Shown: positions 34,070-42,682 of the stretch, in pieces
Position numbering within the stretch: the stretch's first letter is position 1
Layout: the number at the start of each line of letters is the position of its first letter
NCBI RefSeq assembly: GCF_017351175.1
Contig: NZ_JAFMPN010000003.1
Coordinates: 124,001 to 188,000, forward strand
Length of the DNA stretch: 64,000 bases
Source: Desulfovibrio sp. Huiquan2017
Lineage (GTDB): Bacteria > Desulfobacterota > Desulfovibrionia > Desulfovibrionales > Desulfovibrionaceae
Direction of reading: 5' to 3'
Translations under genes and position numbers: made by a program
The notes under the pieces: model-generated
The model's input: only the letters and a program-made list of their open reading frames with translations
Told to the model about the DNA's origin: nothing
The model's database searches: none

Positions 34070-36073
34070 CTAATAGATGTAGCGCACCTGGTGCCGTTCG
34101 GCCTCGATGCGGTTGTAGATGGAGCGCATGATGCGCTCGTAAAGCGCATCGCCCAGGACCAGATCCTCGATGCCCGCGTCCACATTGGGATTGTCGTTGA
34201 CCTCGATGACATAGGCCTTGCCGCCCATGTCCTTGAGGTCCACTCCGTAGAAACCGTTGCCGATGAGGGACGAGGCCTGGATCGCGGCCTTGAGGATGTG
34301 CGGCGGGACCTCTTCCACGGGCACGGTCTCGGACCGGCCGCTGAAGTCCTCGCCGTCCTGGTCGTCGCTCTCCTGCCAGTTGTAAATCTGCCAGTGATTC
34401 TTGGCCATGTAGTATTTGCAGGCGAAAAGAGGCTTGTCGTCGAGCAGCCCCACCCGCCAGTCAAAAGCCGACACCAGGAATTCCTGGGCTATGACCAGGT
34501 CCGTGTGCTTGAACATCTCGACCAGCTTGTCCCCCAGTTCCTCCACCGAGCTCACCCGGAACACCCCCAGGGAAAAGGAACTCTCGGGCAGCTTCAGGAC
34601 CAAGGGCAGGGGCAGGGTCCGCAGGAAATCGGACGTGCATTCCTTGCGCGTCAGATGCCAGCCACGCGGCTGGTTGGCGCCGGCGTGGGCCAACCGCTCC
34701 TGGAGATAGACCTTGTTGGAGCACAGCATGATGGACCAGGGGTCGTCCACGACCACCAGCCCCTCGGTGTAGGCGTGCCGGGACATGGCGTAGGTGTGAT
34801 TGTCCATGGCCGTGGTTTCGCGGATGAACAGGGCGTCGAACTCGCAGATGCGCCGATGATCCGCCTTGGTGATGAACTCCACGAAGAAGCCCACTTTTTC
34901 CGCCGCCTTACGGAACTTCTCCAGGGCCATGGGCGAAGACGGCGGCGTGGGCTCCGCCGCGTCGGCCAGGATGGCCAGGTCATACTGGTAACGCTTGAGC
35001 TTGGGCCGGTTGTAACGCTTCTTCAGGCAAAAAGCCTCCAGCGCGGTGCGCAGCAGCTCGGGCCAGTCCCGGGCCACCTGCCGCAGGTGCAGGAGCTTGA
35101 CCTTGCGGAACTTCCAGCCGTCCTCCTGACGCTCCATAGTGATGGTGAAGAACGGAACCGCGAACAGGGAAAAAAGCTTGCGGGCCAACTCCGCCCGGCA
35201 GGGATCCGGGGTGCGGCCCAGAAGGATGGTCAACTCCAGGACCCCGCCCTTGCCCGGCAGTGCCCTGGGGTGGATGGTGTCCTTGATCTCGTCAAGCAGA
35301 CTCTGCGCCACCAGGGGCGTGGTCACGTCCTTGACGGTCATGACCGAGGGGGTCACGCGGTGATTGCGGGCGGTGGCCAGCAGGGAGACGTAATAGCCCA
35401 TGGAATGGGTCTTGTACGAGGTGCACAGATTGAGGACGTGAAACCGGTTGGACCCGGCATAATTGGTGTCCGCCAGGTAATCCGTGGCCGACACGAACTG
35501 GACGCCCGGGCAACAGTCCCGAACCCGGCCGGGTTCGTCCACAACGATGACCACGCTCTCGGGCGACCCGTCGCGGTTTGCGGGCGATAGGACCATGCGC
35601 ACGGCGGGCTCGTTCGGGCCGTAGTAGCCCGGCAGGGAACGCACCGGCTCGAAACCGAACTTGCGGTACCAATTGACCAGCTTGGGGTTGTTCATGTCCG
35701 CTTCCAGCGTGACGCGCTCGTAACCATGGCTGGCCGCAAACTCCACGATATGCCGGATCAGGGCCTCGCCCAGGCCAAGCATGCGGTATTCCTTGAGCAC
35801 GGCCAGGGAATAGATCCGCAGGGAACGCTTGTACTGAAAGACCACGGCCCCCCCCGCCGGGACCGGTTTTTTGCGTTTGGCCTTGCCCTCGATGACCAGC
35901 GCCATCTGGGACGGGCTCTGGATGCTGTGGCGCAGGCTGGCTCGGGATGCGCGCCGGTTCTCGCTGAAACCGGTCCGCTCAAGGATTTCGAGAAGGGGCA
36001 GGTCCTCCAGGGTCGCCGGACGAACGGAAGAGGACGAAAAGGAGACGGACGACGTCTCGCACGCAAGGCTCAT
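34070..36073 (-). CDS. GNAT acetyltransferase fused to RimK-like ATP-grasp ligase
   Basis: 667 residues from the ATG at 36071-36073 (GGGAGG nearby). Residues 18-162 are a GNAT domain with the acetyl-CoA loop EYRMLGLGEALI (95-106) and WYRKFGFEPV. A middle region (165-380) is recognisable only as the RimK-associated N-terminal part. The C-terminal ATP-grasp ligase (about 440-667) has LPLVLKLPESSFSLG, and the metal site YVIEVNDNPNVDAGIED. RimK-type ligases add glutamate or other amino acids to peptides or proteins. Fusion with GNAT and a neighbouring SET gene suggests peptide or protein tailoring. A 630-bp upstream region holds a Fur box. Confidence 0.88.
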   Translation of the reverse strand: MSLACETSSVSFSSSSVRPATLEDLPLLEILERTGFSENRRASRASLRHSIQSPSQMALVIEGKAKRKKPVPAGGAVVFQYKRSLRIYSLAVLKEYRMLGLGEALIRHIVEFAASHGYERVTLEADMNNPKLVNWYRKFGFEPVRSLPGYYGPNEPAVRMVLSPANRDGSPESVVIVVDEPGRVRDCCPGVQFVSATDYLADTNYAGSNRFHVLNLCTSYKTHSMGYYVSLLATARNHRVTPSVMTVKDVTTPLVAQSLLDEIKDTIHPRALPGKGGVLELTILLGRTPDPCRAELARKLFSLFAVPFFTITMERQEDGWKFRKVKLLHLRQVARDWPELLRTALEAFCLKKRYNRPKLKRYQYDLAILADAAEPTPPSSPMALEKFRKAAEKVGFFVEFITKADHRRICEFDALFIRETTAMDNHTYAMSRHAYTEGLVVVDDPWSIMLCSNKVYLQERLAHAGANQPRGWHLTRKECTSDFLRTLPLPLVLKLPESSFSLGVFRVSSVEELGDKLVEMFKHTDLVIAQEFLVSAFDWRVGLLDDKPLFACKYYMAKNHWQIYNWQESDDQDGEDFSGRSETVPVEEVPPHILKAAIQASSLIGNGFYGVDLKDMGGKAYVIEVNDNPNVDAGIEDLVLGDALYERIMRSIYNRIEAERHQVRYIY

Positions 36074-36704
36074 GAAGCCTCCCGAAGTTGCAGGCCACCC
36101 GGGCCGTGACAATACGCCCGAGAATGGGAATCCCATATACCGGGTCTTACGGCAGGTAAATAGAAATCGAGGGGGACCCGCGCACCTTTTTTGAAGAGCG
36201 GTCCAGCCCCCTTCTACCGCTGCGGACCGGGATTTTGCCGCGGCCTGGCAGACAATGGAGCACGGCGATACGGGCGGCTGCCAAAGCGGATGGCGGGAAA
36301 CTAAGCTTTGCGAAATCCTTCCTGGGGATAAATTCCTTCACACCAATATCGAAAATTTATTATTATTTTCTATTTTATGGGAAATAGTCCATAAATTCAT
36401 AATGATAATTATTATCAATCATTTGTTTAAATAGTTGAAAACAACTCTCCGTCAAAACAATTTTCCACATATTTGTGTGCAAACCCCTGCTTGATTGCAC
36501 TTTGTTATGGTGGAAACCTCTTTTCCCCTCCCCTGCTCCGCCCCTGCTCCCGGACACCTTTCGAAGGCGTTTTAAACAGCTAAACACCTTGGGATAACAC
36601 ACTTTATTCCTGTACCCGTATTTATAGCCGATTCGTATATTTAAGTGGACCAGAAAAATACGCACGACGACCCGATATATTTCATACCTTCAAAGGAGGA
36701 CATC
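36074..36704. other. Long divergent control region
   Basis: About 630 bp between the leftward GNAT/ATP-grasp gene and the rightward adhesin gene. The part 36330-36660 is AT-rich. Besides the Fur box it has inverted repeats GAAAAT-N8-ATTTTC (36351-36370) and TTTATGG-N8-CCATAAA (36374-36395), three palindromes in a row. A leftward frame across 36375-36665 lacks any good start and is not accepted as a gene. Confidence 0.6.
36398..36416. promoter_or_regulatory. Fur box
   Basis: CATAATGATAATTATTATC matches 17 of 19 positions of the classical Fur consensus (GATAATGATAATCATTATC). It lies 289 bp upstream of the adhesin ATG and 325 bp upstream of the divergent ligase start. Iron control of one or both genes is likely. 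Confidence 0.8.
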
Positions 36705-39700
36705 ATGACCGACACCAGCACCACCCAACGCCCAGTAATCCAGGTTTCGCTGCCTGGTGCGGGCCAATCCGCCTCGTATACGCTGACGGCGGACGCATTG
36801 GTACGGTTCACCTTTGACCTCGCGGAAGCGGAGTTCATCGGCAACGGCAACAACCTTGAAATTCTCGTTGAAGGCGGCGGCCGAATCATCCTGTTGGACT
36901 ATCTGCCCCTGGCCGACGCGAACACCCTGCCCGTATTCGAGATGCTCGACGGCCAACAGATCGAGGGCGAGGTCTACCTCTTCGCCTTTGAAAACGACCA
37001 GCCCGTGACCGAGCAGGATATTGAAACTGCGGCGGGCGCGGCCACTTCCGGCTCCGGCGCGGGCGATTACAACGACGATCCCGGCGCCCTGTTCGACGGC
37101 CTGGACGCCCTGGGCCCGCAGGGTGACGCCTACGGCAGCCAGACCTTCCCCACCCTGGAGCCCGCCACCATCGACCTGCCCGAAGCGGGGCCAATCCCCC
37201 CGGTGGCCGTGGACGACGTCAATCAGGTCATCGAGAGCGGCTGGAACCGCGAAGGCGGCGAAAACGGCCATTACGAAGGCCAGGACTCCTTTGGCTTGGC
37301 CACCGGCAACTTGCTGCTCAACGATTATGACGGCGACAACATCGACTACCCCGAGACCGGCGGCATCCAGACCGAACTCATCGTCAACACCATCGACTTC
37401 CCCGGCAACGACTTCACCGGCAACAACCCGGGCCCGACGGTCGTTTCAGACACCGGCACCCAGGTCAACGGCCAATACGGCACTCTGACCGTATCCGCCG
37501 ACGGCTCTTATGAATATGTATTGGACGAAACCCTGGCAGCCCCCCTGCGCCAGGGGCAGGAAGTGCTTGAGCAGTTCCTGTACACGGCTGCGGACCCGGA
37601 CGGCAACGTGAGTAACACCGCCACCCTGACCATCACCGTGGCCGGAACCAACGACGCGCCCGACGCCGTTGACGACGTATCCACCGGCGTTATCGAGCAG
37701 GGCACTGAAATAGCGGGCATCGCCGCCGTATACGGCAATGTGCTGCACAACGACTCCGACATCGACAACGTGGGATACGAGGACCTCGACCCGGCCTACC
37801 GGGATCTGCTCCCCACCGACCCCGACGGCCTCGTGGAACTGGGCGTGGTCGGCATCTACAGTTACGGTTCCGGCCAGCATGACGGCACGCCGGACGCGGA
37901 CGGCAACCTGACCGTGCAAGGCGAATTCGGCACCCTGGTCATCAATGGCGATGGCTCCTACGAGTACACCCTGGACCAGACCAGGGCCGACCCGCTGAAC
38001 ATCGGCGACACCCCGGACGAATACTTCGGCTACGCCATGTGGGATGGTGAAAAGTACGATTACGCCTACCTGCGTATCCCGGTGAACGGCTCCAACGACT
38101 CGCCCGTCGCCACCGTGGACGTGAATTCGTTTACCGAGGCGATCGACGACGCGGTCCCGGGCGACGTGTCCGGCAATGTCCTGGCCAACGACACGGACAT
38201 CGACAACGTGGACCTCGGCGACGGCGGCACTCCCGAATTGACCGTATCCGACGTCGAGTACTCCGGCCCCGCCACCCCGCCCGTGCGGGTCAGCGATGCC
38301 TACACCGCCGATCTCGTCATTGAAGGCCGGTTCGGTACCCTGTACCTGAACAACGACGACAGCTACCACTACGTCGAGGACAAGACGGCCACCGACCCGC
38401 TGAACAGCGACGATCCGGCGGTCACCGACGTCTTCACCTACGAGGTCAACGACAACCAGACCGGCGGCGCACTGACCGACACCGCCACCCTGACCATCAT
38501 CATCGGCGGGGCCAACGACTCGCCCGTCGCCACCATCGATACGCACGGCTTCACTGAGGCGGTGGATGACGCCCCGGCCCGCGCCGTATCCGGCAACGTG
38601 CTCGAAAACGACGCGGACGTGGACAACGTGGACCTCGGCGACCTCGGCACCCCCGAACTCACCGTGGACTCCATCGCTTACTCCGGCACAGGCACCCCGC
38701 CCGCACGGATCAGCGAGTTGTACATATCCGACCACATCGTGGAAGGAGAATTCGGCACCCTGTACCTGAACGACGACGGTTCCTACATCTATGTGGAAGA
38801 CAAGGCGGCCACCGATCCGCTGAACAGCGACGACCCGGCGGTCACCGACGTCTTCACCTACGAAGTCAGCGACAACCAGACCGGCGGCGCGCTGACCGAC
38901 ACCGCCACCCTGACCATCACCATCGGCGGGGCCAACGACTCGCCCGTCGCGGTTCACGACGGTTCACACGAAATATTCATCACGAACACCGTGGAAACCG
39001 TCATCGACGACTGGAGCGGCGTGTCCGGCTCGATCATCTACGGTCCGGGCTACACCGTGACCGCCGAAGCGTTCGACACCGAAAACAACCCAATCAGCGA
39101 CGTTCAGTTCACCACCTGGGGCAATGATCAACATCTGGGCATCTACACCAACGGCACGAGCGACGACCAGAAGGTTGACGATCAGAACGGCAAGGAACAG
39201 ATCACCTTCGAGTTCGACACTGCGCAGAGCTCGTTCAGCATCGAGTTCATCGCCCAGGGCAACAACCACGTCAACGCCTGGGTCTACCCCATCGGTGGCG
39301 GCGCCCCGGTCATGTACGAAAACGTGGGCAACGCGGTGTTTATCACCCCGGGCTTCGAGTTCGATACCATCGTCTTCATCCCGGACGGTTCCTTCGGCAT
39401 GGAGAGCCTGACCACGGTCACCGGCGGCGACAACCTGCTGACCGGATCGGCCGAGGGCAACGTTCTGGCCAACGACTACGACGTGGACAACGTGACCTTC
39501 GACGACGCGGCGGCAAGCGGCGATCCGAGCCTCATGGAACTGACCGTGAGCGACATCGACTCCAGCAACGTACCCGGCAACGCTCCGAGTTCGGGTTCCG
39601 ACCTGGACGGCGACTATTGGACCGTGGACGGCGAGTTCGGCTCGTTGAAGATCTACGAGACCGGCGAATGGTCGTACACCCCGACCCCGGAAACGGACGG

Positions 39701-40226
39701 CGAAGGCGGCTGGCAGAACCTGGACCACAGTGTGGCCGATGTCTTCGAGTACACCGTGTCCGACGGATTCGGCGGCACCGATACGGCCTTCATTGAGGTC
39801 TCCCTGAACGTCAACACTTCGAGCGCGACCGGCGGTTCCGGCACCCTGGCGGGCAGCGCCGGCAACGACGTCCTCTTCCCGGCGGACGGCGACACCGTGT
39901 CCTCCGGAGCCGGTCACGACACCATCGTTATCGACCCGGTTCACCTGGGCGACGATACGGGCACGGTCAACGTCGCCGACTTCAGCGACGACGACCGCCT
40001 CGCGCTCGGCAACATGGAAGGAGCGAACGTAACCATTACTTCGGACAGCAACGATGTCAGCCTGGTGTTCTCCGACATCGACGGAAGCGACGACATCACG
40101 GTCAACCTGCTTGGGGTGGCTCCGGTGCACGACGCGGTGAATCAAACGGTGGAAATTACCACCAGTGCCGATCTGAACCAGCTCGTTCAGACCATCATCG
40201 ACTCCGGCAACGACAGCATCCTCTAG
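36705..40226 (+). CDS. Large VCBS-repeat secreted adhesin (type I secretion type)
   Basis: 1173 residues from ATG 36705 (AAAGGAGG 5 nt upstream). An N-terminal module of about 170 residues (LEILVEGGGRIILLDYLPL) with no cleavable signal is followed by at least five VCBS/cadherin-like units, each with a D-(D)-V start, GNVLxND, an EGxFGTLYLNxDGSYxYV segment and a DTATLTI end. Two units are nearly identical at DNA level. A different beta-rich domain (near 38960-39430) interrupts the array. The C-terminus (GTLAGSAGNDVLFPADGDTVSSGAGHD) has an RTX-like calcium motif and a type I secretion tail. Such proteins mediate attachment and biofilm. No transporter genes are adjacent. Confidence 0.9.
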   Translation: MTDTSTTQRPVIQVSLPGAGQSASYTLTADALVRFTFDLAEAEFIGNGNNLEILVEGGGRIILLDYLPLADANTLPVFEMLDGQQIEGEVYLFAFENDQPVTEQDIETAAGAATSGSGAGDYNDDPGALFDGLDALGPQGDAYGSQTFPTLEPATIDLPEAGPIPPVAVDDVNQVIESGWNREGGENGHYEGQDSFGLATGNLLLNDYDGDNIDYPETGGIQTELIVNTIDFPGNDFTGNNPGPTVVSDTGTQVNGQYGTLTVSADGSYEYVLDETLAAPLRQGQEVLEQFLYTAADPDGNVSNTATLTITVAGTNDAPDAVDDVSTGVIEQGTEIAGIAAVYGNVLHNDSDIDNVGYEDLDPAYRDLLPTDPDGLVELGVVGIYSYGSGQHDGTPDADGNLTVQGEFGTLVINGDGSYEYTLDQTRADPLNIGDTPDEYFGYAMWDGEKYDYAYLRIPVNGSNDSPVATVDVNSFTEAIDDAVPGDVSGNVLANDTDIDNVDLGDGGTPELTVSDVEYSGPATPPVRVSDAYTADLVIEGRFGTLYLNNDDSYHYVEDKTATDPLNSDDPAVTDVFTYEVNDNQTGGALTDTATLTIIIGGANDSPVATIDTHGFTEAVDDAPARAVSGNVLENDADVDNVDLGDLGTPELTVDSIAYSGTGTPPARISELYISDHIVEGEFGTLYLNDDGSYIYVEDKAATDPLNSDDPAVTDVFTYEVSDNQTGGALTDTATLTITIGGANDSPVAVHDGSHEIFITNTVETVIDDWSGVSGSIIYGPGYTVTAEAFDTENNPISDVQFTTWGNDQHLGIYTNGTSDDQKVDDQNGKEQITFEFDTAQSSFSIEFIAQGNNHVNAWVYPIGGGAPVMYENVGNAVFITPGFEFDTIVFIPDGSFGMESLTTVTGGDNLLTGSAEGNVLANDYDVDNVTFDDAAASGDPSLMELTVSDIDSSNVPGNAPSSGSDLDGDYWTVDGEFGSLKIYETGEWSYTPTPETDGEGGWQNLDHSVADVFEYTVSDGFGGTDTAFIEVSLNVNTSSATGGSGTLAGSAGNDVLFPADGDTVSSGAGHDTIVIDPVHLGDDTGTVNVADFSDDDRLALGNMEGANVTITSDSNDVSLVFSDIDGSDDITVNLLGVAPVHDAVNQTVEITTSADLNQLVQTIIDSGNDSIL
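38094..38933 (+). repeat. Two 420-bp tandem repeats inside the adhesin gene
   Basis: The sequence AACGACTCGCCCGTCGC recurs at 38094, 38514 and 38934, exactly 420 bp (140 codons) apart. The two units between these points encode near-identical VCBS domains, with long stretches of matching DNA at their 3' ends (for example the block containing CCGACCCGCTGAACAGCGAC). Recent duplication or gene conversion is likely. Confidence 0.9.
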
Positions 40227-40348
40227 GCGATCTGGGCCGGTCCGGCATAGTGCCGGGCCGGATGCCGCCGGACAGTCCTCCTGTCGATGACATGGGCAAG
40301 ATGAACGAGAGAACGGACAAACCGTCGAGAAACGAGACACCTTACACC

Positions 40349-40386
40349 GAGAGGCTTGGAAGTCGCCTTCCAAGCCTCTCCTCTTT
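40349..40386 (+). terminator. Terminator after the adhesin gene
   Basis: A 14-bp perfect stem (40349-40362 with 40367-40380), loop TCGC, followed by CTCTTTT. It lies 120 bp after the stop codon. Confidence 0.8.
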
Positions 40387-40413
40387 TCGACGCGAAAGAC
40401 GGACGCGATCCGG

Positions 40414-42027
40414 CTACATGATGAAGTCCGTGGACAGGAAATTGGACATGTGTTCGCGAGCGATGTCCGAGAGCAGTTCCTTGTTGCGCGAAGTCCCCTT
40501 GGCCGCCACCAGCGTGCGGATGGAGAAGCAGCGCAGGGCGTCACCCACGGACAGGGTACCCTCGGCCGAATCCTTGCGGCCGGTGAAAGGGAAGACGTCC
40601 GGGCCGCGCTGGCACAGGCAGTTCACGTTCACCCGGCAGACCTGATTGACCATGGGGTCCACCAGGGAAGCCACCTCGGCCGCATCGTCGCTGAAGATGG
40701 ACATCTGCTGGCCGTAGCGGGACTCGATGATATAGCGGATGGGTGTTTCCACGTCCGCGAACGGGACCACGGGGACCACCGGGCCGAACTGCTCCTCATG
40801 ATAGACCTTCATCTTCTCGTTGACCGGATAGACCACGGCGGGATGGAACAGGGAGCGGTCCACGGCTCCGCCACCCGGATTGACAATCCCTGCCCCGTGG
40901 GCCTCGGCGTCCCGCACCAGATCGGTCAGGTACTGCGTCTTGCCCGGCTCGGGCAGGGGCGTGATGCGCACACCCTCTTCCCAGGGCATGCCGAGGGGCA
41001 TGGTCCCGAGCTTCTCGACAAAGCGGCGCAGGAACTCGTCCACGATATTCTCGTGGACAAAGAGGATCTTGAGCGCGGTGCAACGCTGGCCGCTGAAGGA
41101 CAGGCTGCCGGACACGGCCTCGGAAACGGCCAGGTCCATGTCGGCGGACTCCATGACCACGCCCGCGTTCTTGGCCCCCAGACCGAGGATGCAGCGCAGC
41201 CGGTTGGGGCTCGGATGGGACAGGCGCATGGCGTTGGCCGCCTCGCTGGAGCCGATGAAGGCCAGAACGTTGATGGCCCCGGATTCGAGAATAGGCGTAA
41301 TCATGCGCCTATTGCCGAAAAGCAGGTTGACCACGCCCGCCGGGAAGCAGTCGCGGAAGGCCTCCATGAGCGGGGCGAACAGGAGCTTGCCGTGGCGCGG
41401 AGGCTTGATGATCACGGGGTTGCCCATGAGCAGGGCCGGGATGAGCGTGGCAAAGGTCTCGTTCAGAGGATAGTTGTACGGGCCCATGCTCAGGGTCGGC
41501 CCCAGCGGCGCCCGACGGATCTGGGCGTAGATGCCGGACTCGATGACGAAACGCGACGAGGTCCGGTCCAGTTCCTTGAGGGCGTCGATGGTGTCCCGGA
41601 CGTACTCGATGGTCCGGTCGAACTCCACCCGGCACTCCTTGAGCGGCTTGCCGATCTCCCAGAGCATGAGGCGAACGATCTCGTCGCGCGCCCCGATCAT
41701 GCGGTGGGTAAAGTCCTCCACATGCGTGATCCGCTCGGCGACGGACATGGTCGGCCAGGCCCCCATGCCGTTGTCCCAGGCCGCCCGGGTTGAGGCCACG
41801 GCAGCGGCCCCTGCCTTCTCGTCCATGACCGGGCATGAGCCCAGGTGTTTGGGGGCGTAGACCCCATTGATGGCGGTTTCGATGGCGGAATCGACGCGTT
41901 GCGTCTCCCCCTCCCAGCGCTCGATGCGGCCGTGCAGCAGATATTCGGAAACCTCAAGCGGGGAGTCGATGCGGAAGCATTCGGGAATCGTGGATTCTTC
42001 GGGAAATAGCGTGGTTGATGTGCTCAT
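40414..42027 (-). CDS. gapN: NADP-dependent glyceraldehyde-3-phosphate dehydrogenase-like aldehyde dehydrogenase
   Basis: 537 residues of the aldehyde dehydrogenase superfamily. GPYNYPLNETFATLIPALLMGN and IIKPPRHG form the cofactor pocket, LGLGAKNAGVV has the region of the general base, and the nucleophile is the cysteine in FSGQRCTALK. The CQRGPD and FTGRKDSAEGTLS segments near the end resemble non-phosphorylating GapN enzymes, which oxidise glyceraldehyde 3-phosphate straight to 3-phosphoglycerate and make NADPH. GapN identity is likely but not certain. It is convergent with the adhesin gene and transcribed alone. Confidence 0.75.
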   Translation of the reverse strand: MSTSTTLFPEESTIPECFRIDSPLEVSEYLLHGRIERWEGETQRVDSAIETAINGVYAPKHLGSCPVMDEKAGAAAVASTRAAWDNGMGAWPTMSVAERITHVEDFTHRMIGARDEIVRLMLWEIGKPLKECRVEFDRTIEYVRDTIDALKELDRTSSRFVIESGIYAQIRRAPLGPTLSMGPYNYPLNETFATLIPALLMGNPVIIKPPRHGKLLFAPLMEAFRDCFPAGVVNLLFGNRRMITPILESGAINVLAFIGSSEAANAMRLSHPSPNRLRCILGLGAKNAGVVMESADMDLAVSEAVSGSLSFSGQRCTALKILFVHENIVDEFLRRFVEKLGTMPLGMPWEEGVRITPLPEPGKTQYLTDLVRDAEAHGAGIVNPGGGAVDRSLFHPAVVYPVNEKMKVYHEEQFGPVVPVVPFADVETPIRYIIESRYGQQMSIFSDDAAEVASLVDPMVNQVCRVNVNCLCQRGPDVFPFTGRKDSAEGTLSVGDALRCFSIRTLVAAKGTSRNKELLSDIAREHMSNFLSTDFIM

Positions 42028-42157
42028 GACGTCTCTGACTTCCAGGTTTGCCGGGACACGACATTATGCCCGAATGGACACAATATGAGAGGCGACCACG
42101 GATGACAACCGCTTTTTGCGGCGGGAACAGGGACGGAGGGAGCCGGAAAGGACGGAG

Positions 42158-42622
42158 CTAGCGGGCGATGGGAGCGAAGGACGCCCTGGTCAGCCCGGCC
42201 AGGTCGGCAGGGGCCAGTTCGATGTCGAGTCCCCGCCTGCCGCCGCTGACGAACAGGGTAGGACACTCTCCGGCGGATTCGTCGATGACCGTGGGCAGCC
42301 GCTTCTTCTGGCCCAGCGGGGAGACCCCGCCGACCACGTAGCCGGTGGTCCGTTCGACCACCTTGACCTCGGCCATGGCCGCCTTCTTGGCCCCCAGGGC
42401 CTTGGCCATGGACTTGAGATCGAGCTTGAGCAGGACCGGCACCACGGCCACGGCGAGTTTGCCGCCCGCATCCACCACCAGGGTCTTGAAGACCCGCTCG
42501 GGAGGCACGCCGAGCTTTTCGGCCGCCTCCACCCCGAAGGACGGGGCCGCGGGATCGTGTTCGTATTCGTGGACCGTGTACTGGATCTTGGCCTTCTTGG
42601 CCGCGTTGATGGCTGGCGTCAT
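42158..42622 (-). CDS. ybaK: YbaK/EbsC-family aminoacyl-tRNA deacylase
   Basis: 154 residues from the ATG at 42620-42622; a start 12 codons upstream is possible but the family begins at MTPAINAAK. The sequence [34 protein letters not shown] and the lysine in [11 protein letters not shown], plus [20 protein letters not shown], match YbaK, which removes cysteine mischarged onto tRNA-Pro. It is cytoplasmic. It follows the EmrB-like gene by about 60 bp in the same direction and may be read from that operon. Confidence 0.92.
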   Translation of the reverse strand: MTPAINAAKKAKIQYTVHEYEHDPAAPSFGVEAAEKLGVPPERVFKTLVVDAGGKLAVAVVPVLLKLDLKSMAKALGAKKAAMAEVKVVERTTGYVVGGVSPLGQKKRLPTVIDESAGECPTLFVSGGRRGLDIELAPADLAGLTRASFAPIAR

Positions 42623-42682
42623 GGAAAAGTACCTAGCGGATGGAGCCCGCTCGCGCAAGAGGCGGGCGGATCGGACCGGCGC

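Noticed and set aside
36375-36665. Leftward 96-codon frame in the adhesin upstream region
   Set aside because: No ribosome-binding site, no domain, and it covers the Fur box and AT-rich control DNA.
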